Origin: Actinomycetales bacterium SN12 | Lineage (GTDB): Bacteria > Actinomycetota > Actinomycetes > Actinomycetales > Microbacteriaceae | Assembly (NCBI GenBank): GCA_002837415.1 | Contig: PJCV01000004.1 | Coordinates: forward strand, 186,001-250,000 | DNA: 64,000 bases | Direction: 5' to 3' | Shown here: positions 52,112 through 59,816 of the stretch, in pieces | Numbering within the stretch: position 1 is the first letter of the stretch | How the letters are laid out: each line of letters begins with the position of its first letter | The notes under the pieces: model-generated | The model's input: the letters and a program-made list of their open reading frames with translations, nothing else | The model's database searches: none | What the model was told of the DNA's origin: nothing | Translations under genes and position numbers: made by a program

Positions 52112-53593
52112 ATGTGCGGCATCGTCGGAATGGTCGGCAACGGACCGGTCAACCAGGACATCTACGACGCCCTGCTGCTGCTGCAGCATCGCGGGCAGGA
52201 TGCCACGGGCATCGCCACCGCAGAGCCGAACGGCGTCATGCACCTGACGAAGGCCGAGGGCATGGTGCGCGAGGCGTTCCGCACCCGCGACATGCGCTCT
52301 CTGCTGGGCAGCATCGGCCTCGGCCACGTGCGCTACGCCACCAAGGGCACCGCGTCGAGCGAAGAGGAGATGCAGCCCTTCTACGTGAACGCGCCGTACG
52401 GCATCGTGCTGATCCACAACGGCAACCTCACGAACACCCGCGAGCTCACGGCGGAGATGGCGGATCGCTACCGCCGTCACCTGAACTCGTCGAGCGACAC
52501 CGAGCTGCTGCTGAACGTGCTGGCGGGGGAGCTGCAGGCAACGACATCGTCGGTCGACCTCGACGCCGATCGCATCTTCGACGCCGTCGAGCGCACCCAT
52601 GAGCGCATCGAGGGTGCGTACGCGGTCATCGCGATCATCGCCGGGTACGGTCTGCTCGCCTTCCGCGACCCGTTCGGCATCCGCCCGCTCATCCTGGGTC
52701 GCCGTGCTTCGACAGGCTCAGCAACCCAGGAGGGCACTGGCGCGGACGAGTGGGTCGTGACCAGCGAATCGCTCGTGCTCGAGAACGCCGACTACGAGAT
52801 CGTGCGCGAGGTCGAGCCCGGCGAGGCCGTCTTCATCTCCAACGACGGAGAGCTGTTCACCCGCCAGTGCGCCGAGAACGCGCAGCTCGTGCCGTGCGCG
52901 TTCGAGTACGTCTACCTCGCCCGGCCCGACTCGGTGATGAATGGCGTCTCGGTGTACGAATCGCGCCTGCGGATGGGCGACAAGCTCGCCGACACCATCG
53001 CCAAGCACGTGCCGCTCGACGAGATCGACGTGGTCATGCCGATCCCCGACTCGTCGCGCCCCTCGGCGATGGAGGTGGCCCGCAAGCTCGGCAAGGAGTA
53101 TCGCGAGGGCTTCTACAAGAACCGGTACGTCGGCCGCACGTTCATCATGCCGGGCCAGGCGGTGCGCAAGAAGAGCGTGCGTCAGAAGCTCAACGCGATG
53201 TCGTCGGAGTTCCGCGGCAAGAACGTGCTGCTCATCGACGATTCGATCGTGCGCGGGACCACCAGCCAGCAGATCATCCAGATGGCCAGGGATGCCGGCG
53301 CGAAGTCGGTCATCTTCGCGTCTGCGGCGCCTCCCGTCCGGCACCCGCACGTGTACGGCATCAACATGCCGTCGCGACACGAGCTCATCGCGCACGGGCG
53401 CACGATCCCGGAGATCGCCGAAGAGCTCGGCTGCGACCGCATCGTCTACCAGGAGGTCGACGACCTGAAGGCGGCGATCATCGAGGGGAGCGACCTCACC
53501 GACCTCGACATGAGCTGCTTCGACGGACGGTACGTCACCGGCACCGTCACCCCCGAGTACCTCGCCTGGGTAGAGCAGTCACAGACCTCGTGA
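52112..53593 (+). CDS. purF: Amidophosphoribosyltransferase
   Basis: This 493-residue enzyme starts purine synthesis by moving glutamine amide to PRPP. The nucleophile is Cys2 (MCGIVGMVG), with no propeptide, so removal of Met alone activates it. HNGNLTN and the PRPP loop VLLIDDSIVRGTTS are present, and CAFEYVYLARPDS is standard. Residues ~198-211 (RASTGSATQEGTGA) form an insertion encoded by the dispersed repeat TTCGACAGGCTCAGCAACCC (52708-52730), located after FGIRPLILG where homologues have a loop. It follows purM closely and overlaps the next MFS gene. Confidence 0.94.
   Translation: MCGIVGMVGNGPVNQDIYDALLLLQHRGQDATGIATAEPNGVMHLTKAEGMVREAFRTRDMRSLLGSIGLGHVRYATKGTASSEEEMQPFYVNAPYGIVLIHNGNLTNTRELTAEMADRYRRHLNSSSDTELLLNVLAGELQATTSSVDLDADRIFDAVERTHERIEGAYAVIAIIAGYGLLAFRDPFGIRPLILGRRASTGSATQEGTGADEWVVTSESLVLENADYEIVREVEPGEAVFISNDGELFTRQCAENAQLVPCAFEYVYLARPDSVMNGVSVYESRLRMGDKLADTIAKHVPLDEIDVVMPIPDSSRPSAMEVARKLGKEYREGFYKNRYVGRTFIMPGQAVRKKSVRQKLNAMSSEFRGKNVLLIDDSIVRGTTSQQIIQMARDAGAKSVIFASAAPPVRHPHVYGINMPSRHELIAHGRTIPEIAEELGCDRIVYQEVDDLKAAIIEGSDLTDLDMSCFDGRYVTGTVTPEYLAWVEQSQTS
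52708..52730 (+). repeat. Short dispersed repeat inside purF
   Basis: TTCGACAGGCTCAGCAACCC is a variant of the repeat found in tandem at 54981-55022 (TTCGACAAGCTCAGGGACC). It adds a few residues to a loop of PurF. Confidence 0.65.
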
Positions 53594-54873
53594 CGCCCCC
53601 GCAGCCGCTCTGGCGCGGCCGGGTGCTCGCCGTCCTCGGCATCCTGCTCTGCGCGTTCTCGCTGCGATCGGCCGTCGCCTCGCTCTCGCCCGTCGTCGAC
53701 CTGATCGGCGAGGACTTCGAGGTCTCGTCGGCCGTGCTCGGCGTGATCGGCACGCTGCCGCCCGCCTGCTTCGCCGTCTTCGGCATCCTCACCCCGATGC
53801 TCGAGCGGATGCTGGGGATCGAGAGACTCACGGTGATCGCGCTGACGGCGATCACCGGCGGTCTCGTCGCTCGCGGCTTCGCGACGGACTCCGTCGGGCT
53901 GCTGGCCGGGACGGCGGTGATCTTCGCCGGAGTCGGCATGGGGAACATCCTGCTGCCGCCGCTGGTGAAGAAGTTCTTCGCCGACCGCATCGGCCTGATG
54001 ATGACCGTCTACACGACCGCCATGGCGTTCTCGACCTTCGTGCCCCCGCTGGTCGCGGTGCCGGTGGCGGATGCCTTCGGCTGGCGCTTCTCGATGGCCA
54101 TGTGGGCCGCCTTCGCCTTCGCCGGTGTGATCCCGTGGCTGGTGATGATGGTCCGGCCCGGCGCTCCGGTCGTCTCGGCGGCACGGGTTCGGGGGTCGGC
54201 GGACGAGGACACGAGCTTCGCCGCCACCGGCCCGATCGCCACCGCGCCGACGAATCGTCGTCTGTTCGGACGCCTGGCGCGGATCCCCCTGGTGTGGGCG
54301 CTGGCGCTGACCTTCGGCACCTCGTCGACGATGGCGTACGTGTCGTTCGCGTGGCTGCCCTCGATCCTCATCGACACCGCCGGGGTGGATGCCGCGACCG
54401 CCGGCTTCCTGCTGTCGCTGTGGGCGTTCATCGGCCTGCCCGCGTCGCTCATCGTGCCCGTGCTCGTCGTGCGCTTCCAGGCCACCCGACCGCTGTTCGT
54501 GTTCGGATCGCTCTCGGCTCTCACCGGGCTGCTGGGCATCATGCTCGCACCGGCACCCGAGCTGCTGTGGCTCTGGATGAGCCTGTTCGGCATGGTGGGG
54601 CTGCTCTTCCCCCTCGCGCTGGTGCTGATCAGCATCCGCTCCCGCACCCCTGAGAGCGCGGTGCTGCTGTCGAGCTTCGTGCAGAGCGCGGGCTACGTGC
54701 TCGCCGCGATCTTCCCGGCACTGGTCGGCATCCTGCACGACGCGACGGGAGGGTGGACCATCCCGCTCATCGCGGTCGGCGCGGTGCTCGTGCTCACCTT
54801 CCCCGCCGGACTCGTGGCGGGACGTCGCGTCACGGTCGAGGACGAGTGGGAGCGCCGGCACGGCCGCTGGTGA
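53590..54873 (+). CDS. MFS transporter, CynX/NimT-like
   Basis: This 427-residue transporter has twelve predicted helices. FSLRSAVASLSPVVDLIGEDF near the first helix and PPACFAVFGILTPMLERMLG fit the cyanate/nitroimidazole (CynX/NimT) branch of MFS. The substrate is unknown. A GTG at 53590 overlaps the purF stop by 4 bp (GTGA), so translation is coupled to purF, which is unexpected for a transporter and may reflect simple gene packing. It ends in a region with a strong hairpin. Confidence 0.85.
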   Translation: MTPPQPLWRGRVLAVLGILLCAFSLRSAVASLSPVVDLIGEDFEVSSAVLGVIGTLPPACFAVFGILTPMLERMLGIERLTVIALTAITGGLVARGFATDSVGLLAGTAVIFAGVGMGNILLPPLVKKFFADRIGLMMTVYTTAMAFSTFVPPLVAVPVADAFGWRFSMAMWAAFAFAGVIPWLVMMVRPGAPVVSAARVRGSADEDTSFAATGPIATAPTNRRLFGRLARIPLVWALALTFGTSSTMAYVSFAWLPSILIDTAGVDAATAGFLLSLWAFIGLPASLIVPVLVVRFQATRPLFVFGSLSALTGLLGIMLAPAPELLWLWMSLFGMVGLLFPLALVLISIRSRTPESAVLLSSFVQSAGYVLAAIFPALVGILHDATGGWTIPLIAVGAVLVLTFPAGLVAGRRVTVEDEWERRHGRW

Positions 54874-54937
54874 GCTGAGGCCTGTCGGCCATCACGCCGC
54901 TGCCTGGACCGACGACGTAACCCGGTCGACACGACGA

Positions 54938-54975
54938 AACCCTGGTCGACACGGCGTATGCCGGTCGCCAGGGTT
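54938..54975. terminator. Hairpin terminator between CynX-like gene and DUF3073 gene
   Basis: AACCCTGG (54938-54945) pairs with CCAGGGTT (54968-54975). Inner pairs CGAC/GTCG and GGC/GCC close a GTAT loop. The genes converge, so it can serve both. Confidence 0.65.
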
Positions 54976-54980
54976 CGCCC

Positions 54981-55022
54981 TTCGACAAGCTCAGGGACCT
55001 AACTTCGACAAGCTCAGGGACC
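54981..55022. repeat. Tandem pair of the TTCGACAAGCTCAGGGACC repeat
   Basis: The 19-mer occurs at 54981-54999 and 55004-55022, period 23 bp. Its complement, GGTCCCTGAGCTTGTCGAA, is the form seen inside coding genes at 18794 and 59502. Confidence 0.85.
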
Positions 55023-55035
55023 CAGATGAGAGCGG

Positions 55036-55221
55036 TCAGGCTCGCTCGAGCTCGTCTTCGTCTTCGTCTGTGTACATGTCCGCCCACTTGTCGACGTACT
55101 GATCGTCTGACGTCGGGTGTCCGAGCTCACTCTCCAGCGCAGAGAAGTTCACGTCGGGACTGTACGACTTGAGTTCGCGGGCGATCTTGGTGTGCTTCGC
55201 CTTCTGACGGCCACGGCCCAT
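55036..55221 (-). CDS. DUF3073 family protein
   Basis: This 61-residue protein begins MGRGRQKAKHTKIARELKSY, a very basic start typical of DUF3073, with an acidic tail (TDEDEDELERA). The family is confined to actinobacteria and has no proven role. It is commonly close to purM/purF, as here. The ATG at 55221 has a purine-rich AAAGGGGG site upstream (minus strand). Confidence 0.9.
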   Translation of the reverse strand: MGRGRQKAKHTKIARELKSYSPDVNFSALESELGHPTSDDQYVDKWADMYTDEDEDELERA

Positions 55222-55374
55222 GCGCGAGACCCCCTTTTACGAGTTCAGCAGCGGGCTCATGAAGGACCCGATGATATTCACGGCACCGGCGCGAAGCCGG
55301 TAAGAGTAGCATTCAGGATAGCACGCACGCCAGAGCATCCGGCCGTCCTGCGGCCGCCCCGCGGAAGGATCGAC

Positions 55375-55917
55375 ATGACGGATTCCACGCCCCGAGCAGC
55401 TGAGGAAGCGGCCCAGAACGCGGCCCTGCAGAAAGCGGTGATCGTCGGCATCCAGCCGGGCCAGCCGCCGCATGTCCTCGACGAGGCGCTGCGCTACGCG
55501 CGACTGCTGAGCGCGCCGCTTGTCGTCGTGCACGTCGACGTGACGCGCTTCGTCACCTATGAAGACCCCGACGGCTACGTGCACTCCGCGCCGATCGACC
55601 TGAACCTCGACGCCGGCGCCGCAGAGTTCGAGGACGTGCAGCGCGCCGCCGAGCGGACTCTGGCCGATGCGGACGTGCCCTGGACGGCGCGCCAGCTGGT
55701 CGGCGACCCGGCCCTGGCGATCAAGCAGCTGGCCGAGAAGCTCGACGCACAGCTGATCGTGGTCGGCACGCGCAAGCGCGGGCTCGGCGAGTCCATCCGC
55801 GAGTTCTTCACGGGATCGGTCGCTGCTCGGCTCGCCCACCGTCAGCACCGCTCGGTGCTCGTCGTGCCGCAGGGCGACACGGTGCCCGACGAGCAGAAGG
55901 ACATCTGGACCGAATAG
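55375..55917 (+). CDS. Universal stress protein family
   Basis: This 180-residue single UspA domain carries the ATP-binding pattern GTRKRGLGESIREFFTGSVA (about 127-146) and begins with a strand KAVIVGIQPG that replaces the usual VGxDxS. Members respond to stress and bind nucleotides. An ATG at 55375 follows GGAAGGA. The region 55222-55374 holds the shared divergent promoters with the DUF3073 gene and a small ACCGGC/GCCGGT hairpin (about 55287-55302). Confidence 0.88.
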   Translation: MTDSTPRAAEEAAQNAALQKAVIVGIQPGQPPHVLDEALRYARLLSAPLVVVHVDVTRFVTYEDPDGYVHSAPIDLNLDAGAAEFEDVQRAAERTLADADVPWTARQLVGDPALAIKQLAEKLDAQLIVVGTRKRGLGESIREFFTGSVAARLAHRQHRSVLVVPQGDTVPDEQKDIWTE

Positions 55918-55985
55918 TCCACGCGACCGGCTCCGCTCGACGGAACGGATTGGCGCGCGTCGTCGCCGGCGAATTCAATGGACAG

Positions 55986-57182
55986 GTGACTACGCCCTCC
56001 CGTCGCGACTTCGCTCTCATGCTGACCGCGCTGCTGCTGCTCGCGGTCAACCTGCGCCTCGCCGTGACGACGGCGTCGGTGCTGCTGCCGCTGCTGATCG
56101 ACGAGGGCGCGCTGACGCCGCAGGCCGCGATCGTCATCCCCGCGGTGCCGACCGCGCTGTTCGCCGTCGGCGGCGTGCTCACGCCGTGGCTGAGCCGCCG
56201 CATCGGCGCCGTCGCGGCAGTGACCTGGGCGTCGGTCGCCGTGGCGATCGGGATGCTGGCGCGCTTCGTTCCGCACTCGATCGCGATCGTGGGAGGGACC
56301 GTGCTCGCCATGTCGGGAATCGCGGTCGTCAACGTCATGCTCCCCGCGCTCGTGCGCGCCACGAGCGGCACCCGCATGCGCTCGGTGACCACCGCGTACA
56401 CCACCGTCCTCTCGGCATCGAGTGCGATCGGAGCCGCCGCCGGGGTGCCGGTCGCGCACGCGCTCGGCTCGGCGACGCTCAGTCTGGGATCCTGGGCCCT
56501 GCTCGCGGTGGTGGCGCTGGGCGTCTGGATCGCCGCGGTTAGCGGGCGCGGCATCAACGACGCTCTGGCCGCCCCCGCATCCCAGGGCCGGGTTCCTCTG
56601 CCGCGCGGCACCTGGCCGCTCACCGGGTTCTTCGCGCTGCAGGCGCTGCTGGCCTTCGTCGTGATGGGGTGGCTGCCGACCATCGCCGTGGATTCCGGGA
56701 TCACCCCCGCCCGCGCGGGCGTGCTGCTCGGCATCGTGATCATGGTCAGCATCCCCGCCGGCATGGCCGCCGTGAGCATGGCGCACACGCTGCGCGGGAT
56801 CCGCATCGGCGTGGTCGGGGTGTCGGTCAGTGCCGCGGCCGGGCTGCTGGGACTCTGGCTGGCGCCGACCGCCGCTCCCGAGCTGTGGAGCGTGCTGATC
56901 GGGGCCGGCATGGCGGCTTTCCCGCTGACCCTCGCGCTCATCGCCCGCTCCGGATCCGGCGCCGCCGAGGCGACCCGGGTCTCGGGCGTGGCGCAGGGCG
57001 TCGGCTATGCCATCTCGACGATCGGGCCGCTGGGGGCCGGCGCCTGGTACGGCGCGGGCGGCGAGTGGGGTCCGGTGCTGGTCGCCCTGGTGGTGGGGGC
57101 GGTGCTGCAGGCGCTGATCGGCCTGGCCCTGGCATCCGCTCCGAAAGCCTCCGGTCCGAAGGCCGCTGCACCTCGCGCCTGA
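55986..57182 (+). CDS. MFS transporter, CynX/NimT-like
   Basis: This 398-residue protein has twelve helices and is related in type to the transporter at 53590. It starts RRDFALMLTALLLLAVNLRLAVTTASVL, ending the first helix with the same NLR motif as other CynX-like proteins. The mid-loop is ISGRGINDALAAPASQ. The substrate is unknown. A GTG at 55986 was preferred to an in-frame TTG at 55950. It converges on the PadR gene with a strong terminator between them. Confidence 0.83.
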   Translation: MTTPSRRDFALMLTALLLLAVNLRLAVTTASVLLPLLIDEGALTPQAAIVIPAVPTALFAVGGVLTPWLSRRIGAVAAVTWASVAVAIGMLARFVPHSIAIVGGTVLAMSGIAVVNVMLPALVRATSGTRMRSVTTAYTTVLSASSAIGAAAGVPVAHALGSATLSLGSWALLAVVALGVWIAAVSGRGINDALAAPASQGRVPLPRGTWPLTGFFALQALLAFVVMGWLPTIAVDSGITPARAGVLLGIVIMVSIPAGMAAVSMAHTLRGIRIGVVGVSVSAAAGLLGLWLAPTAAPELWSVLIGAGMAAFPLTLALIARSGSGAAEATRVSGVAQGVGYAISTIGPLGAGAWYGAGGEWGPVLVALVVGAVLQALIGLALASAPKASGPKAAAPRA

Positions 57183-57185
57183 CGC

Positions 57186-57219
57186 CGACGCCCCACCCGC
57201 CGAAGCGGGAGGGGCGTCG
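57186..57219. terminator. Bidirectional terminator between MFS and PadR genes
   Basis: CGACGCCCC (57186-57194) and CCCGC (57196-57200) pair with GCGGG (57205-57209) and GGGGCGTCG (57211-57219), with single opposing A bases and a CGAA tetraloop. Confidence 0.85.
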
Positions 57220-57231
57220 GGCGCAGCGCCG

Positions 57232-57867
57232 CTACTTCTCGGTGGGCAGTGCGCTCAGGGCACGGGTGACGGCGCGCGCCGCCTCGTCCATCGCGTGCTC
57301 CAGATCCGTCACGACGGATGCCGGAAGCGAGCCTCCGCGCGCGACGTGAGTGCGCAGGTCGGTGCGCAGCTGGGCGCGGAACGCGTTGATCGAGGCGTCC
57401 GCGCGCTGCACGTGCTCGCGGCTGGTGGCTCGCTCGTCGCTCATCCCCTCGAATCGGGGCCGCGCCTTCGCCGCGCGCTTCTCCTCGTGCGCGGCGGTGG
57501 CGAGGTCGGCGCGCAGGGTGCGCATGGCATCCTGTACGCTCTGCCGCACCTCGTTCGCGATCAGCCGCACCGAATCGGCCAGGCCCTGCTCGATGCCGGC
57601 GAGGTCGCCTTCGCGGGCGGCGAGCTCGGCACGGCCCGCGTCGGTGATGGCGTAGATCGTGGTGCGGCCGTCGGCGGTCTTGGTGACCAGGCCCTCCTCC
57701 TCGAGCTTCGCCAGACGCGGATAGATCGTGCCGGCGCTGGGCGTGTAGGTGCCGCCCGTGCGATCGGTGAGCGCCTGGATGATGCCGTAGCCGTGCTGTG
57801 GCTCCTCGGCGAGCAGCGACAGCAGGTACAGGCGCAGGTCGCCGTGCGAGAAGACCGCGGGGCTCAT
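57232..57867 (-). CDS. PadR-family transcriptional regulator
   Basis: This 211-residue PadR protein has a winged HTH at the N-terminus (LRLYLLSLLAEEPQHGYGIIQAL...GTIYPRLAKLEEEGLV) and a long helical C-terminal part for dimer formation. It overlaps the upstream DUF4097 gene by 4 bp (ATGA), so the two are one operon. The perfect dyad ATCGAGATATATCGTGTT upstream of that operon is the likely target of this repressor. The signal sensed is unknown. The ATG at 57867 was chosen from this overlap; an in-frame ATG at 57876 is possible. Confidence 0.9.
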   Translation of the reverse strand: MSPAVFSHGDLRLYLLSLLAEEPQHGYGIIQALTDRTGGTYTPSAGTIYPRLAKLEEEGLVTKTADGRTTIYAITDAGRAELAAREGDLAGIEQGLADSVRLIANEVRQSVQDAMRTLRADLATAAHEEKRAAKARPRFEGMSDERATSREHVQRADASINAFRAQLRTDLRTHVARGGSLPASVVTDLEHAMDEAARAVTRALSALPTEK

Positions 57868-58703
57868 GATTCCCACTCCGCGTCATCGGCGACCGACACC
57901 CGCGGGCGTCGCAGCACCGTGACGCCGCCCGAGACGGAGTTCGCGCGCACGTCGACGAAGCTGCCGGCCAGCTCGCCGGCCTGGCCGGTGTAGCTGCCGG
58001 GGCCACCGCTCGAGCGCTCGACGCCGTCGACCGTGATCCGGCCGGTCATGCTGCGCAGCACGTAGTTCGCGGGCAGTGTCTCGTCGAGCCGCACGGTCGT
58101 GCCGCCCGAGACGGTGTTGAGGTTGATGGTGTTCATGTCGCCGACGGCGTCGATGAGGATCGATCCCGAGACCGTGTCGACCGTCGCCTTGCGCATGCTG
58201 CCGGTCACCGCGACATCGCCCGAGACGCTGTTGGCGTTGATCGATCCGGTCAGTGCCCGCACCTGCACGTCGCCCGACACGGAGTTCGCGGTGAGGTCAC
58301 CGGTGATGCCGTCGGCGATGAGGTCGCCCGAGACGGTGTTGAGCTTTGCGTCGTTGCGGATGCCCGAGACGAGCGCACCCGCGCTGACCACGCCCAGCGT
58401 GAGCGCGATCGCGCGCGGGACGGCGATGCTGACCTCAGCCTTCGGGCCGCCCGCGCCGAAGTTGCGGAACACGTCGAGGAAGTTGTCCCACCCGATCTGC
58501 GGGTGGTCGATCTCGACCTGGGTGCCGTCGGATTCGACGCGCAGATCCTTCACGGTGACACCGCGCACCTCGATGCGGATGCCCGGTTCATCATGCGCGA
58601 TGACATCGACCTGTCCGCCCACGAGCCCGACCTTGAGGCGCGAGGCGGAGGCGATATCGATGACGCGTTCTTCGCCCGGGGCGATGAGCCACTTCTCGGT
58701 CAT
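57864..58703 (-). CDS. DUF4097 family beta-helix-like protein
   Basis: This 279-residue protein shows repeated strands (for example DLTANSVSGDVQVRALTG, SINANSVSGDVAVTG, KATVDTVSGSILIDAVG), forming the right-handed beta-solenoid of DUF4097/DUF4098. The phrase VSGD or VSGS recurs about every 20 residues. There is no signal peptide, so it is cytoplasmic. Genes of this type are often coupled to PadR regulators, as here. The role is unknown, with links to envelope stress proposed for some. The ATG at 58703 has AAGGAG; an in-frame extension upstream crosses the operator and is rejected. Confidence 0.85.
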   Translation of the reverse strand: MTEKWLIAPGEERVIDIASASRLKVGLVGGQVDVIAHDEPGIRIEVRGVTVKDLRVESDGTQVEIDHPQIGWDNFLDVFRNFGAGGPKAEVSIAVPRAIALTLGVVSAGALVSGIRNDAKLNTVSGDLIADGITGDLTANSVSGDVQVRALTGSINANSVSGDVAVTGSMRKATVDTVSGSILIDAVGDMNTINLNTVSGGTTVRLDETLPANYVLRSMTGRITVDGVERSSGGPGSYTGQAGELAGSFVDVRANSVSGGVTVLRRPRVSVADDAEWES

Positions 58704-58727
58704 GTCGGTTCTCCTTGATGAACGGAT

Positions 58728-58774
58728 ATCGAGATATATCGTGTTGTGGACACGGTAACACGATATATCTCGAT
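58728..58774. promoter_or_regulatory. PadR-type operator dyad
   Basis: ATCGAGATATATCGTGTT (58728-58745) and its exact complement (58757-58774) flank 11 bp. Each arm also contains the GATATATC palindrome. It lies 25 bp before the DUF4097 start, in an AT-rich island unlike the surrounding DNA. Confidence 0.85.
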
Positions 58775-58802
58775 CCGTACCTGCTGATCCGCTGAACGCG
58801 GC

Positions 58803-58833
58803 TTGACCTTGACGCAGCGTCAACTTCTACCGT
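58803..58833 (+). promoter_or_regulatory. MerR-type promoter with 19-bp spacer
   Basis: -35 TTGACC (58803-58808) and -10 TACCGT (58828-58833) are 19 bp apart, longer than the usual 17 as in MerR-activated promoters. The palindrome TTGACGCAGCGTCAA (58809-58823) fills the spacer. The TipA-like gene 28 bp downstream is thus probably autoregulated by DNA distortion. Confidence 0.85.
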
Positions 58834-58860
58834 GAAGACATCGACAGAGAGGAGGGCGTC

Positions 58861-59694
58861 ATGGACTGGTCGATCCAGGAGATCGCTCGGCTGGCGGGAA
58901 CGACGAGCCGCACCCTGCGGCACTACGACGACATCGGGCTGCTGCTGCCGTCGCGCATCGCGCACAACGGGTACCGGCACTACGACCAGACGGCGCTGGT
59001 GCGCCTGCAGCGCATCCTGCTGCTGCGAGAGCTGGGACTCGGCCTGCCGCAGATCGCGGAGGTTCTCAGTCATGCGGGCTCAGGAGCCCCGGCGGAAGCG
59101 GCACAGGCATCCGCTCTCGAGACCCACCTCGCCTGGCTGCGCCAGGAGCAGCAGCGGATGCTGCGGCAGATCGCATCTGTCGAGAACACCATCGCGGCAT
59201 TGAGAGAAGGAGAAGAGATCATGGCCGAGAACATGTTCGACGGCTTCGACCACACGCAGTACAAGGACGAGGTCGAAGCGGGCTGGGGAAGGAAGGCCTA
59301 CGCCGACAGCGACCGCTGGTGGCGGGGCATGGGCGCCGAGGAGCGCCACGCCTGGCAGCAGCGCGCAGCGGATCTGGGCCGCGACTGGGTGGCAGCCGCG
59401 GAGAGCGGCGCCGACCCGGCGTCCGATGAGGCGCAGCGCATCGCGCGCCGTCACGTCGAGTGGCTCACGAGCATCCCCGGCACCCCGGCATATGGATCGG
59501 CCCCTGAGCCTGCCGAAGGGCCGGGGCTCAGCCCTGAGATCAAGGGCTACGTGATCGGCCTCGGCGAGATGTACGTCGCCGATCCGCGCTTCGGCGCCAA
59601 CTACGCCACGAGCGCAGGCGGCACCGCCGGCGCCGAGTTCGTGCGCGACGCGCTGCGCGTGTACGCCGAGACGAACCTGCAGCCACAGCGGTAA
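58861..59694 (+). CDS. MerR-family TipA-like regulator with ligand-binding domain
   Basis: This 277-residue protein has an N-terminal MerR winged HTH (SIQEIARLAGTTSRTLRHYDDIGLL), a coiled-coil linker, and from ~residue 121 a TipAS domain (FDHTQYKDEVEAGWG...). TipA proteins bind thiopeptides or other ligands and activate their own promoter. An in-frame ATG at 59221 (residue 121) follows a strong AGAAGGAG site, so the free TipAS domain may be made separately, as known for Streptomyces tipA. Residues 214-220 come from a dispersed repeat (59502-59520). A palindromic repeat follows the stop. Confidence 0.9.
   Translation: MDWSIQEIARLAGTTSRTLRHYDDIGLLLPSRIAHNGYRHYDQTALVRLQRILLLRELGLGLPQIAEVLSHAGSGAPAEAAQASALETHLAWLRQEQQRMLRQIASVENTIAALREGEEIMAENMFDGFDHTQYKDEVEAGWGRKAYADSDRWWRGMGAEERHAWQQRAADLGRDWVAAAESGADPASDEAQRIARRHVEWLTSIPGTPAYGSAPEPAEGPGLSPEIKGYVIGLGEMYVADPRFGANYATSAGGTAGAEFVRDALRVYAETNLQPQR
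59206..59223 (+). promoter_or_regulatory. Internal ribosome-binding site and start for a TipAS-like short form
   Basis: AGAAGGAGAAGAGATC ends immediately before ATG 59221, in frame with the TipA-like gene. The product would be a 157-residue ligand-binding domain without the HTH. Confidence 0.6.
59502..59520 (+). repeat. Short dispersed repeat inside the TipA-like gene
   Basis: CCCTGAGCCTGCCGAAGGG is a copy of the same repeat as 18794 and 54981. It encodes PEPAEG within a loop of the ligand-binding domain. Confidence 0.75.
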
Positions 59695-59695
59695 T

Positions 59696-59762
59696 GCAGG
59701 AAGTCACCCGGAACACAGGATGCGATGCGGCATCCGCTCCTGTGTTTCGGGTGATCTCCTGC
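59696..59762. repeat. Palindromic dispersed repeat, copy 3, after the TipA-like gene
   Basis: Arms GCAGGAAGTCACCCGGAACA and onward pair with TGTTTCGGGTGATCTCCTGC. Read on the minus strand, CAGGAGATCACCCGAAACAC matches CAGGAGATCACACGAAAC of copy 2 at 14043. It starts 2 nt after the stop codon and probably ends transcription. Confidence 0.8.
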
Positions 59763-59816
59763 GTCTTGCGAGGCGAGTCCGACATCCCGACCGCCGCGGG
59801 TAGTCTGGCAAGCACG

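Noticed and set aside
53590..54873. The CynX-like transporter as a purine transporter because it overlaps purF
   Set aside because: Gene overlap alone is weak evidence and the sequence resembles the CynX/NimT branch; no purine-carrier motif is present.
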